Made by a program: the position numbers and the translations under genes. Below the pieces are notes generated by a model, which worked only from the letters and a program-made list of their open reading frames with translations, was not told the DNA's origin and ran no database searches. 55,461 nucleotides of DNA from Bacteroidota bacterium (GTDB lineage: Bacteria > Bacteroidota > Bacteroidia > Flavobacteriales_F > PHOS-HE28), in contig JAKQEI010000173.1 of NCBI GenBank assembly GCA_029573495.1, forward strand, positions 1 through 55,461. The letters run 5' to 3'. Position 1 is the stretch's first letter. Each line of letters starts with the position of its first letter. Shown in pieces: positions 43,646 to 51,820 of this stretch.

Positions 43646-45589
43646 ATGCAGCCCAAGAACGAGCGGTACGCTCCGATCATTCAAGTCCTGAGCGTATGGC
43701 TGCCCTTGCTGGCGGTCCTCGCGGAACAGCCCATGAGCGCCCAGTCAGGAGGCGGTGCGCCCAATGCCATCTGCAGCGGAGCTGTGGTCAACGACCTGGT
43801 CCTGGATGTGCCGATCATCGTGGCCGGTGATAATACCGGGGCCGCACTCGACCCCGTCTTCGGTGTGCCGGTGGTATGGGAAGCGTTCACGACGACCAGT
43901 TGTGCGAACGTGTCCGTGGGCTATTGCGGCACTACGCCCGCCTTCACGAACGCATTGATCACCCTTGCGGTAGGGTGCCCACTGACCAACTTCGTGTTCA
44001 ATTCATCGTCCAACATCGATCCAGAGGCTTGTGGCGACGGGAATTTCACGGTCCTGTTCCCCGACCTGCCGGCCGGTACCTACTACTACCCGGTTCGCCA
44101 GGGCACTGGTTCCACCGGACCCTACTCGCTCACCTTCACGGCCACGGCATGCAGCAGTTCAGCGCCGGCAAATGCGGACTGCTCCGGAGCCATCACGCTC
44201 CCGGCAGGTGCGGAGTGCACACCCGTTTCGGGGAACGTGGCCTTCGCCACGGCCGCTGGCAACAACGGGATAGGATGCGGCAATGGGGATGTGGCCGATG
44301 GCGTTTGGTATGTCTTCGAAGCAACGTCCACGTCCTACGACCTAACGGTGGCACCAAGCGCACAGTTCAATGCGCATGTGGAGGTGTTCACAGGCGGATG
44401 TGATGCGCTGACGAGCGTCACCTGTGCGGTCGGTGCCGATTTTGGTGTGCAGACCGTTGCGGAGTTGACGGGACTGACCATCGGAGAGACCTACCATGTG
44501 CGGGTGTGCGACTGGTATGCTGGCAGTCCCGTCACCACCAGTTTCTTCATTTGCCTGGAGGAGGTGCTCACCATCGTGTGTGAGGAGAACGCCGGTACGC
44601 TGTCAGCGGCAGCATCGAACGTCTGTCTCATGAACGGTGTGGCGGGGCTTACCGCCACCCTGAACGGAGATGCCGTGGTGCCCGGTGGGTACCAAATGAT
44701 CCACTTGCTGACCACGAGCCCGGATGGGGTGATCGTCCAAGGCGCCTTGACCCCCTCGTTCCAGGTGTCCGCGCCGGGGACCTATACGCTGCACACGCTG
44801 GTGTATGACGGCACGCTCGACCTGAACGGATTGGTGTTCGGTGTGACCACCCTGTCATCGATCAACGGGCTGCTCGTTCAGGGAGGAGGCAGCATCTGCG
44901 CCTCGCTCGATCTTGCAGGTGCCACGGTCGTGGTCGAGGAGTGTCCGTCCTGTGTAGCGGATGCAGGTAGCCTGGAGGCGAACATGAGCTCGATCTGCCT
45001 GGTGGATGGCTCCGCCACCATGAACGCCACTCCCGGTGGGGACTTTGTCGCTCCGACCGGGTACGAGGTGCTGTACCTGCTCACCACGGGCGAGGACCTG
45101 GTCATCAGCCAGGGGTCCTTCACACCGGCGTTCGTCGTCACGGCTGTCGGGCAGTACACGATCCACACGCTGGTGTACGACCCGAACACCTTGGATCTTG
45201 GCGGGGTCGTGTTCGGGGTCACCAGTGCGTTCGATGTCGCTTCCCAATTGATCCAGGCCGGTGGGACCATCTGTGCGGCGCTTGATGTCACCGGTGCACC
45301 GGTGAGCGTGGAGGTGTGCACCGGTGTCACAGAACACCGGGAGGATGCGTTCATGTTGTGGCCCAGCCCGAATGGTGGGCGCTTCATGGTGCAGGGTGCC
45401 GGACCTGCCGGACCAGCCGTTCTTCAGGTGATCGGCCTTGACGGGCGCAGGGTCCATGAGGAACGTCTCAACCTGCCTTCGAATGCACCCCTGTCCGTTG
45501 AGCTCCCCCAGAGCATAGCACGCGGTGTGTATCTGGTACGCATCCTTTCAGAGGATGGACAGGCGTTGATGCGCATGGTCCTGGAGTGA
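43646..45589 (+). CDS. T9SS surface protein with Cys-bounded modules, paralogue of the preceding gene
   Basis: A 647-residue exported protein. The ATG at 43646 gives a signal peptide (hydrophobic core SVWLPLLAVLA, ending MSAQ); the ATG at 43577 would add 23 residues upstream. The N-terminal half closely follows the gene before it: GGGAPNAICSGAVV, CGDGNFTVLFPDLPAGTYYY, GVWYVFEATSTSYDLTVAPS. Two Cys-bounded ~125-residue modules follow, with YTLHTLVYD, GGGSICASLDLAGA and GGTICAALDVTGA motifs, then a type A sorting domain (FMLWPSPNGGRFMV, ARGVYLVRILS). Tandem duplication of one ancestor explains the pair; module number differs. Likely a type IX-secreted surface or matrix protein. Confidence 0.87.
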   Translation: MQPKNERYAPIIQVLSVWLPLLAVLAEQPMSAQSGGGAPNAICSGAVVNDLVLDVPIIVAGDNTGAALDPVFGVPVVWEAFTTTSCANVSVGYCGTTPAFTNALITLAVGCPLTNFVFNSSSNIDPEACGDGNFTVLFPDLPAGTYYYPVRQGTGSTGPYSLTFTATACSSSAPANADCSGAITLPAGAECTPVSGNVAFATAAGNNGIGCGNGDVADGVWYVFEATSTSYDLTVAPSAQFNAHVEVFTGGCDALTSVTCAVGADFGVQTVAELTGLTIGETYHVRVCDWYAGSPVTTSFFICLEEVLTIVCEENAGTLSAAASNVCLMNGVAGLTATLNGDAVVPGGYQMIHLLTTSPDGVIVQGALTPSFQVSAPGTYTLHTLVYDGTLDLNGLVFGVTTLSSINGLLVQGGGSICASLDLAGATVVVEECPSCVADAGSLEANMSSICLVDGSATMNATPGGDFVAPTGYEVLYLLTTGEDLVISQGSFTPAFVVTAVGQYTIHTLVYDPNTLDLGGVVFGVTSAFDVASQLIQAGGTICAALDVTGAPVSVEVCTGVTEHREDAFMLWPSPNGGRFMVQGAGPAGPAVLQVIGLDGRRVHEERLNLPSNAPLSVELPQSIARGVYLVRILSEDGQALMRMVLE

Positions 45590-45616
45590 CCCGAACCATC
45601 GGGCGGCAGGGTGCGT

Positions 45617-45639
45617 ATGACGGGTCGAATACCCGTCAT
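45617..45639 (+). promoter_or_regulatory. Perfect inverted repeat covering a start codon
   Basis: ATGACGGGT (45617-45625) pairs without mismatch with ACCCGTCAT (45631-45639) around CGAAT. The right arm includes the first two bases of the ATG at 45638 of the following gene. In mRNA it would hide the start codon in a 9-bp stem; in DNA it could be a repressor site. Confidence 0.55.
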
Positions 45640-46159
45640 GAAGAACATCCTATTGACCATGACCGGCCTGCTCTCCCTGGCCGGCCTGCCGACCCCGGGA
45701 CAGACCCAGGACCTGGTGCTCACCCTTCCTGTCTCCGGACGCGTGATGGAGGCTGACAAGAAGATGGAAGGCTGCAAAGTGATCATCTTCAAGGGCAACG
45801 AGATCCTTGGTGAACAGGTCACGGACCGCAGTGGTCGCTTCGGCATGGAGCTGGGGCTGCAGGAGGAATTCGCCATCGAGTTCCGCAAGGAGGGTTACCT
45901 GCCCAAGCGGGTGCTCGTGGATACGCGGGGGAACCTGCCCAAGGACCTGGTGGACATCGCACCGATCGACATGGCCATGACCATGCTGCCCGCATCGAAG
46001 TATGATGGTGCCGACACCGATGAGCTCGACTTCCCATTCGCCATCATCCGTTACGACCGTGGTGCCAAGGCCTTTGTGCAGGACCACGAGTACACAGCTG
46101 ACATGATGCGTACCAACGGCGCCCTGCTGCTGATGTCCGGTCGGGCCGGCAAGCGTTGA
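45638..46159 (+). CDS. Small secreted protein with a carboxypeptidase-regulatory-like domain
   Basis: A 173-residue exported protein. A signal peptide (MKNILLTMTGLLSLAGLP..., cleavage near GQTQ) is followed by a beta-sandwich resembling the carboxypeptidase regulatory-like/CarboxypepD_reg group: VSGRVMEADKKMEGCKVIIFKG, then DRSGRFGMELGLQEEFAIEFRKEGY. The rest (LDFPFAIIRYDRGAKAFVQDHEY) is common in periplasmic proteins of Bacteroidota with unknown role. An upstream ATG (45611) gives no signal peptide. The start codon lies in the perfect inverted repeat 45617-45639. It precedes the 3-hydroxyanthranilate dioxygenase gene by 52 bases. Confidence 0.75.
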   Translation: MKNILLTMTGLLSLAGLPTPGQTQDLVLTLPVSGRVMEADKKMEGCKVIIFKGNEILGEQVTDRSGRFGMELGLQEEFAIEFRKEGYLPKRVLVDTRGNLPKDLVDIAPIDMAMTMLPASKYDGADTDELDFPFAIIRYDRGAKAFVQDHEYTADMMRTNGALLLMSGRAGKR

Positions 46160-46184
46160 ACAAGGGCTACTTCCGGTGACGGGT

Positions 46185-46192
46185 TACCTTCG
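46185..46192 (+). promoter_or_regulatory. Candidate -7 element of the nbaC-ACMSD pair
   Basis: TACCTTCG differs from TAnnTTTG at one base and ends 19 bases before the ATG at 46212, so the two kynurenine genes probably have their own promoter. Confidence 0.4.
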
Positions 46193-46211
46193 GGGCGAAA
46201 CACCTGCACCG

Positions 46212-46742
46212 ATGCCCATCCGCAGACCCTTCAACCTGAAGCAGTGGATCGCCGACAACCGCGACCTGCTGAAGCCGCCCGTCGGGAACAAGAACCTCTA
46301 CGCCGATGCCGGGGACTACATCGTGATGATCGTGGGCGGCCCGAACGCGCGCAAGGATTATCACTGGAACGAGACCGAGGAGCTCTTCTACCAGTTGGAG
46401 GGCGACATTGAAGTGGGTATCCAGGAGGATGGCAGGGCGGTGACCATCCCCATCAAGGAAGGAGAGATGTTCCTGCTGCCGGGCCGGGTGCCGCACCAGC
46501 CGCGCCGTGGCCCAGGCACGGTGGGGCTCGTGATCGAGGTGAAGCGCGATGACCGGGAGATGGAGGATGGCCTGCAATGGTATTGCGAGGAGTGCAACAA
46601 CCTGCTGCACGAGTACAAGTTCGTCCTGCACAACATCGAGAAGGACTTCCTGCCGCGCTTCCGCGACTTCTACGGTGATGAGGCCAAGCGCACCTGTTCC
46701 AGTTGTGGTCATGTGATGGCCGTCGATCCGCGCTTCGTCTGA
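46212..46742 (+). CDS. nbaC: 3-hydroxyanthranilate 3,4-dioxygenase
   Basis: A 176-residue iron-dependent cupin dioxygenase that opens the ring of 3-hydroxyanthranilate to 2-amino-3-carboxymuconate semialdehyde. The start MPIRRPFNLKQWIADNRDLLKPPVGN is the family N-terminus; an ATG at 46176 would add 12 extra residues. Fe ligands are in DYHWNETEELFYQLEGD (His and Glu) and LPGRVPHQPRR (His). The C-terminal rubredoxin-like site has CEECNN and CSSCGH, as in the bacterial dimeric enzyme. Both iron sites are complete. ACMSD follows 9 bases downstream, so substrate passes to the next enzyme of the same operon. Confidence 0.96.
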   Translation: MPIRRPFNLKQWIADNRDLLKPPVGNKNLYADAGDYIVMIVGGPNARKDYHWNETEELFYQLEGDIEVGIQEDGRAVTIPIKEGEMFLLPGRVPHQPRRGPGTVGLVIEVKRDDREMEDGLQWYCEECNNLLHEYKFVLHNIEKDFLPRFRDFYGDEAKRTCSSCGHVMAVDPRFV

Positions 46743-46751
46743 CGCACCCAC

Positions 46752-47774
46752 ATGGCCGCGCCGCTCACGATCGACATCCATACGCACATCCTTCCGGAGC
46801 ACATCCCGGACTTCGGCAGGCGTTACGGTTACAGGGGCTTCATCCATCTTGATCATCACAAGCCGGGCTGCGCCCGGATGATGGTGGACGACAAGTTCTT
46901 CCGGGAGATCCAGGCCAACAATTGGGATCCACACGTGCGCCTCAGCGAATGCGATGCGCACCATGTGGATGTCCAGGTGCTCAGCACCGTGCCGGTCATG
47001 TTCAGCTATTGGGCGAAGCCGCACGACACGCTGGACCTATCCATGTTCCTCAATGACCACATCGCGGGCATCGTGCATCAATGGCCCACGCGCTTCGTGG
47101 GATTGGGAACCCTGCCCATGCAGGAACCCGAGCTCGCCATCAAGGAGCTTGAGCGCTGCGAACGGATCGGGCTGGCCGGTGTCCAGGTCGGTACGCACAT
47201 CAACGGCACCAACCTCGGTGAACCCCGTCTATTCACGGTCTTCCAGGCCTGCGAGGAACTGGGCATGGCGGTCTTCGTGCATCCGTGGGACATGATGGGG
47301 GCGGACCGCTTTGACAAGTATTGGATGCCCTGGTTGGTGGGCATGCCGGTGGAAACGACGACCGCGATCACCTCCATGATCTTCAGCGGGCTGCTCGAGC
47401 GATTGCCGAAGCTGCGCGTGGCCTTCGCTCATGGTGGGGGCTCCTTCCCGGCCACCCTGGGTCGGATCGAGCATGGCTTCAACGTGCGACCCGACCTATG
47501 TGCCGTGGATAACCCGGTGAACCCGCGCGACTACCTCGGGCGCTTCTGGATCGATGCGCTCGTACACGATCCTGCCATGTTGCGCCTCGTGGTTGACCAG
47601 ATGGGTGCGCATCGCGTCGCCCTGGGCACCGACTATCCTTATCCGCTCGGAGAGCTGGTTCCAGGCGAGCTGATCAAGAGCATGCCCTATGATGATGCCA
47701 CGAAGCAGCTGCTGCTTGGAGGCGCGGCCTTGCAGTGGCTGGGCATGAATGCGGAACGGTTCGGGCGGAGCTGA
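46752..47774 (+). CDS. 2-amino-3-carboxymuconate-6-semialdehyde decarboxylase (ACMSD)
   Basis: A 340-residue zinc amidohydrolase-type decarboxylase. It converts the ring-cleavage product of the preceding enzyme to 2-aminomuconate semialdehyde and so steers kynurenine carbon away from quinolinate and NAD synthesis. Visible metal ligands: [11 protein letters not shown] (His10, His12), [14 protein letters not shown] (His) and [10 protein letters not shown] (Asp); the substrate Arg lies in the loop with [30 protein letters not shown] is the family signature. Start ATG 46752 has the normal N-terminus. It ends 4 bases before the convergent T9SS type B gene. Confidence 0.95.
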   Translation: MAAPLTIDIHTHILPEHIPDFGRRYGYRGFIHLDHHKPGCARMMVDDKFFREIQANNWDPHVRLSECDAHHVDVQVLSTVPVMFSYWAKPHDTLDLSMFLNDHIAGIVHQWPTRFVGLGTLPMQEPELAIKELERCERIGLAGVQVGTHINGTNLGEPRLFTVFQACEELGMAVFVHPWDMMGADRFDKYWMPWLVGMPVETTTAITSMIFSGLLERLPKLRVAFAHGGGSFPATLGRIEHGFNVRPDLCAVDNPVNPRDYLGRFWIDALVHDPAMLRLVVDQMGAHRVALGTDYPYPLGELVPGELIKSMPYDDATKQLLLGGAALQWLGMNAERFGRS

Positions 47775-47778
47775 CCGG

Positions 47779-50700
47779 TCACCGCACCAGGTTCACGTGC
47801 CCTACGCGCTCCTGCACACCCCCCGCGATCTCCTTCGCACGCACCTTCCAAACGTAGGTATCGATCGGTGCGTCCTGACCACCGTAACGACCATCCCACC
47901 GGGTGCTCATGTCCGCCGTGGTCCAGATCAATTTGCCCCAGCGGTCATAGACATCCAGCTCGATCTCCACGATATCCACACCCCATGCCCCGAACACGTC
48001 ATTGTAACCATCTCCGTTCGGTGTGAAGGTGTTCGGCACGAAGAGCCGGCCTGGTACAAGGATCGTCACTTCATCCGTGGTCCTGCACCCGTTCTGGTCC
48101 GTCATCGTCACGGTGTAGGTGGTGCTCTGTTGCGGCTCGGCGATGGGCGCGGCCGATAGGCTGTCGTTGAGCGTGCTGGCCGGTGACCACACGAAGCTTC
48201 CCTCACCCACGGCGCTCAACTGAGCGGTCTCTCCCAGTTCGATCACCTGTTCCCAGTATGCGGTGACAGGATGCACGGGATGTGTGTCCAGATGTACCTG
48301 TGCTTGCGCCACACAACCGATCTCATCCGTGATGGTCACCGTGTAAGTGATCGCACCATACACCGTGGCGATGGTGCTATCCCCTGTGTTCGAGTTGAGC
48401 CCTGTTGCCGGGCTCCATACATGGCTCACGCCTTCGGAGGCGAAGAGCGGCACTTCCTCCCCGCTGCATACAAGGCTGTCCGGCCAGGCCATGGCCACCG
48501 GCTCCCGGATGTCAACGAAGGCGGAATCGAACAAGGAACCGCATGCATTGCTCACCTGCACCACGAACCACTCCGCGGTTTCAGGGACGATGAGCTGTTC
48601 GATGTCCGTGGAACCGATGACGCCGGTCCCGGCCAGCCAGAGGTGTTGTCTTCCTGATGGTGCTGACAGCCGGACCTCTCCACCGGTGCAGATGATGGTA
48701 TCCGACAAGGAGGGCAACGGAAGACCGGCATCCACCCGGACCACCACGGTGTCCAGCACCTCACATCCGTCCGGGGTGATGATCACGACGGAATATGCGG
48801 TGCTGTCCAAGGGGCTTGTGGTGGGGTCCTCAGCGGTCGGATCGCTCAACGTCTGCGCCGGAGCCCATTGGTAGCTTCCTCCGCCTGAGCCATCCAGGGT
48901 GGCGATCTCCCCGGCACAAATGAGCCGATCAGGTCCTGCGGACCCGATCGGTTCGAAGAGATCGATCTGCACGTCAGCCGTGGTCTCACCACATTCACCG
49001 GTCACGGTCACCGTATAGAGCGTTGAGATGGTCGGCGAGAAGGTCGGGTCGCTCGCACTGGGGTCACTGACACCGTTGGTCGGCGACCATGACCACGCCA
49101 CGCCCGTGGGCACAATGACCTGAACGCTGCCGCCCGGGCAGATCGGATCCTGAGGTGGCAGCTCCACCGGAGGGTCCATGATCACCGTCACGACCAGCGT
49201 GGTGGAATCCGGACGTGCGCAGCCACCACTGTCGCTCACGCGGAGGGAGATCGTGTATTCGCCGGGTTCGGTGTACGCGTGTGATGGTGCGGGCTCACTG
49301 CTCACGGTGCCATCCCCGAACTGCCAATCATAGGTGTCCCCACCGATGCTGTTGTTGGTGAATTGCACGTCCACCGGGGCGCACACGGTGCTTGGCCCCA
49401 CCACATCGACGATCGCCACGGTGGCCACCAGGTCGAACTTGATCACCCCGAGGTTGCAACCAGTGGACCCGTTGTTGTTGCTCCATGCGCCCGGGGTGGT
49501 TGGGAAGTCGTCGTTGTTCTGGCAGCCGGCGCAGACCGCCTGGTAGATCGTCCCGTTCTTATCGAACCGGCTGGTACCTCCGTCCACGTGCTCGGGACTC
49601 GTTCCTCCTCCGAAGAAGGTCGCGTAGTTCAAGCCAACAGCCTCAGGCTCCAGCACCATCAGGTAGAAGTCGTCGCCATCCGTTGCGGGCTGGAATGCGT
49701 CCGGAGTAACAGCCATGCCAAGTGTGGTGCTCGCGGAATTCCCGGCAAAGGAGTTGGTGGATCCGCCCCATCCGCTGAAGTAGATCTGGCCGCAATTGCT
49801 CACCAGGAACGCTGTGGGTGAAAGGAACTGCGTGCTGTTCCCATTGCCGAACACGGTGCTCCAGACGGAGGCGTCCAGATCGTGGGAGAGCTTATGAATG
49901 AACTGCGAACTGCCTGACACCTGATAGCGGCCAGGGCTCACTGGATACCCGCCATCTGATTGACCGACCACATAGACCTGGTCGTCCGTATCAAGCTGCA
50001 CGAAATAGCACTGGTCATACCCCGCCGTGCCGATGAAGGTCGAACTGAGCGCGGCACCGTTGGGTGCATAACGCATGAGGTAGCCATCGATGCCTCCTCC
50101 ATGGTCCGGACGGAACGGAGCACCGGACATGGGCAGGTCGATACTGGTGGTGCCGCCCGTTACGAAGATCTCCCCGTTGCTGTCCACCTGGGTGCCATAG
50201 GCCGCATCCGCCCCTGTGCCGCCGATGTATGAGGCCCATTCCAGAGTGGACAAATTCGGATCCATGCGGAAACAATATCCGTCGTACACGCCTCCACCAT
50301 GCGCAGGTTGGGAAGCGTTCACGGTCGGCAGGTCGGCGCTGGCCGAGGTGCTGGCCACGATCGGGTTGCCGTTCCCATCCACGATGATCTCGCCACGGAA
50401 GGAATCGCCGTAGTTGTGGGCAAGCGCTTCATCGTTGTTCACCCCGTCGTTGTCCGTTCCCCCGATGTAGGTGCTGCCGATCAGAGCGGTGGCATCGGCG
50501 CTGAGGTGCGCCACGAAGATGTCCGTGCCAAAAGGCTGGCTGTAGCCGTACCCCACTGCGTATTCCAGGTTCGGACCGCCGTCGAACGTGGCATCGAAGC
50601 ATCCGGCCGTGGTCGGGAAGTTGTTGGAGCCGGTGTGCCCGAAGATGTACAGTTCATCATCGTCGTTCACCACCATGCTGTGAGGCGCCTCACTGCGCAA

Positions 50701-51690
50701 TCCGCCCAGATACGTGCTCCAGACCAACGACGACCCATCGGTGCTCCACTTGCTCACACCGACATCCACTGAAGGCGTGATCGATCCGACCGGTCCGTTG
50801 TAGCTGTCGTCCAGCACACCGAGCGTGGCCGGATAGCCCGGGGCGAACACGATACCGGCGCCGTAAAGGTGTCCATCGCCATCGTAGGTCGCGGTGAAGC
50901 CGAAGTTGTTCCCGGAACTCCCGCTATAGCTCGCGAACGATAGGACAGGGTCGATCGTCAACGAGCGTGTGACATCATATGGTCCCACCTCGAACGCCAC
51001 ACGGTCCCCCTCCACGGCGAAACGCGTGGGAATGTTCGAACGAAGGAGATCATCACCCTGGAAGGAGATGGGTTCCTCCTCGATCACCTCACCCGCCGTG
51101 GTCCGGACCATCAGGCGTTCATCCACCACAGCGAGGCCGTCCTGTCCTTCAAAGCGCAGCTTCACGGATCCCGGATCGACCTCGGGCGCGAGTACGAACT
51201 CATACTTCAAGCCCGTGCGTCCATCCAACTTCAGGTCGATGCCGGGCCATACCTGACGAAGGGTCACAGCCCCATATACCGCACATCCCGTGCCCCATCG
51301 ATCGGGATCATTCCCGATGAAGAAGTTCTCGTAGTGCGGGGCCTTCGTCGATCCCTCCCAGGCTTGCGCGGTCCCACCTTCGAAATGAACCCGGAAAGCA
51401 TGCCGCCGCAACGGTTCGTCCCCGTGATCGGCCTGTGCTGTACCGTGGTGGTGCGCCTCACCTCCGGACTCCAGCACGTAGGTGAAGGCCGATCGTTCCA
51501 CGAAAAGGGCACCGTTCGGCAACAGCACCCGGTAAAGGACCTGATCGGGCCATTGGCCCCGGTTCTCCGTGAACGCGGCCACAGGAGTCCCGGCCCTGGC
51601 GAGCAGGGCGGTCGCCCAGAGGAGGAGGATGCTGATGGAACGCACGGCCAGGGCCTTCTTCCGGCAAGTTACCCCGGAAAGACAGGCCAT
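47779..51690 (-). CDS. Gliding-motility-type surface protein: DUF7948, SBBP repeats, PKD, T9SS type B domain
   Basis: A 1303-residue exported protein. The start at 51690 puts a hydrophobic signal (ISILLLWATALLARAG) at ~17-33; the longer 1352-residue form has an implausible basic extension. After TENRGQWPDQVLYRV (DUF7948-like, ~40-260) come SBBP-type beta-propeller repeats (~270-720; YIGGTDNDGVN, YIGGTGADAAYG). A PKD domain follows (YDWQFGDGTVSSEPAPSHAY), then several Ig-like units with Cys-Gly-Glu and Trp-Ser-Pro motifs. The end is the type B sorting/gliding-motility C-terminal domain: VPNTFTPNGDGYNDVF, DRWGKLIWT, GHVNLVR. Probably a surface adhesin. It is divergent from the PurF-family gene. 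Confidence 0.9.
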   Translation of the reverse strand: MACLSGVTCRKKALAVRSISILLLWATALLARAGTPVAAFTENRGQWPDQVLYRVLLPNGALFVERSAFTYVLESGGEAHHHGTAQADHGDEPLRRHAFRVHFEGGTAQAWEGSTKAPHYENFFIGNDPDRWGTGCAVYGAVTLRQVWPGIDLKLDGRTGLKYEFVLAPEVDPGSVKLRFEGQDGLAVVDERLMVRTTAGEVIEEEPISFQGDDLLRSNIPTRFAVEGDRVAFEVGPYDVTRSLTIDPVLSFASYSGSSGNNFGFTATYDGDGHLYGAGIVFAPGYPATLGVLDDSYNGPVGSITPSVDVGVSKWSTDGSSLVWSTYLGGLRSEAPHSMVVNDDDELYIFGHTGSNNFPTTAGCFDATFDGGPNLEYAVGYGYSQPFGTDIFVAHLSADATALIGSTYIGGTDNDGVNNDEALAHNYGDSFRGEIIVDGNGNPIVASTSASADLPTVNASQPAHGGGVYDGYCFRMDPNLSTLEWASYIGGTGADAAYGTQVDSNGEIFVTGGTTSIDLPMSGAPFRPDHGGGIDGYLMRYAPNGAALSSTFIGTAGYDQCYFVQLDTDDQVYVVGQSDGGYPVSPGRYQVSGSSQFIHKLSHDLDASVWSTVFGNGNSTQFLSPTAFLVSNCGQIYFSGWGGSTNSFAGNSASTTLGMAVTPDAFQPATDGDDFYLMVLEPEAVGLNYATFFGGGTSPEHVDGGTSRFDKNGTIYQAVCAGCQNNDDFPTTPGAWSNNNGSTGCNLGVIKFDLVATVAIVDVVGPSTVCAPVDVQFTNNSIGGDTYDWQFGDGTVSSEPAPSHAYTEPGEYTISLRVSDSGGCARPDSTTLVVTVIMDPPVELPPQDPICPGGSVQVIVPTGVAWSWSPTNGVSDPSASDPTFSPTISTLYTVTVTGECGETTADVQIDLFEPIGSAGPDRLICAGEIATLDGSGGGSYQWAPAQTLSDPTAEDPTTSPLDSTAYSVVIITPDGCEVLDTVVVRVDAGLPLPSLSDTIICTGGEVRLSAPSGRQHLWLAGTGVIGSTDIEQLIVPETAEWFVVQVSNACGSLFDSAFVDIREPVAMAWPDSLVCSGEEVPLFASEGVSHVWSPATGLNSNTGDSTIATVYGAITYTVTITDEIGCVAQAQVHLDTHPVHPVTAYWEQVIELGETAQLSAVGEGSFVWSPASTLNDSLSAAPIAEPQQSTTYTVTMTDQNGCRTTDEVTILVPGRLFVPNTFTPNGDGYNDVFGAWGVDIVEIELDVYDRWGKLIWTTADMSTRWDGRYGGQDAPIDTYVWKVRAKEIAGGVQERVGHVNLVR

Positions 51691-51696
51691 TCGCCG

Positions 51697-51704
51697 GAAA
51701 GGTT
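51697..51704 (-). promoter_or_regulatory. Weak -7-like element before the T9SS type B gene
   Basis: Minus-strand AACCTTTC has two mismatches to TAnnTTTG and ends 6 bases before the ATG at 51690. It is weak alone but in the same position as other leaderless-type starts here. Confidence 0.25.
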
Positions 51705-51749
51705 GCTTAACGCTGGTCGACCGGGCTGATCGACCACCGGAGCGGTCCG

Positions 51750-51757
51750 TACCTTTG
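51750..51757 (+). promoter_or_regulatory. -7 promoter element of the PurF-family gene
   Basis: TACCTTTG matches TAnnTTTG exactly. It ends 63 bases before the TTG start at 51821, predicting a leader of about 55-60 bases and excluding the longer in-frame starts upstream. Confidence 0.6.
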
Positions 51758-51820
51758 CGGCGCCTGGAGCAGCGGGAAGCCACACCGGCCCCCAAGCTTC
51801 GGCTCCCGGCACGGAACGTC

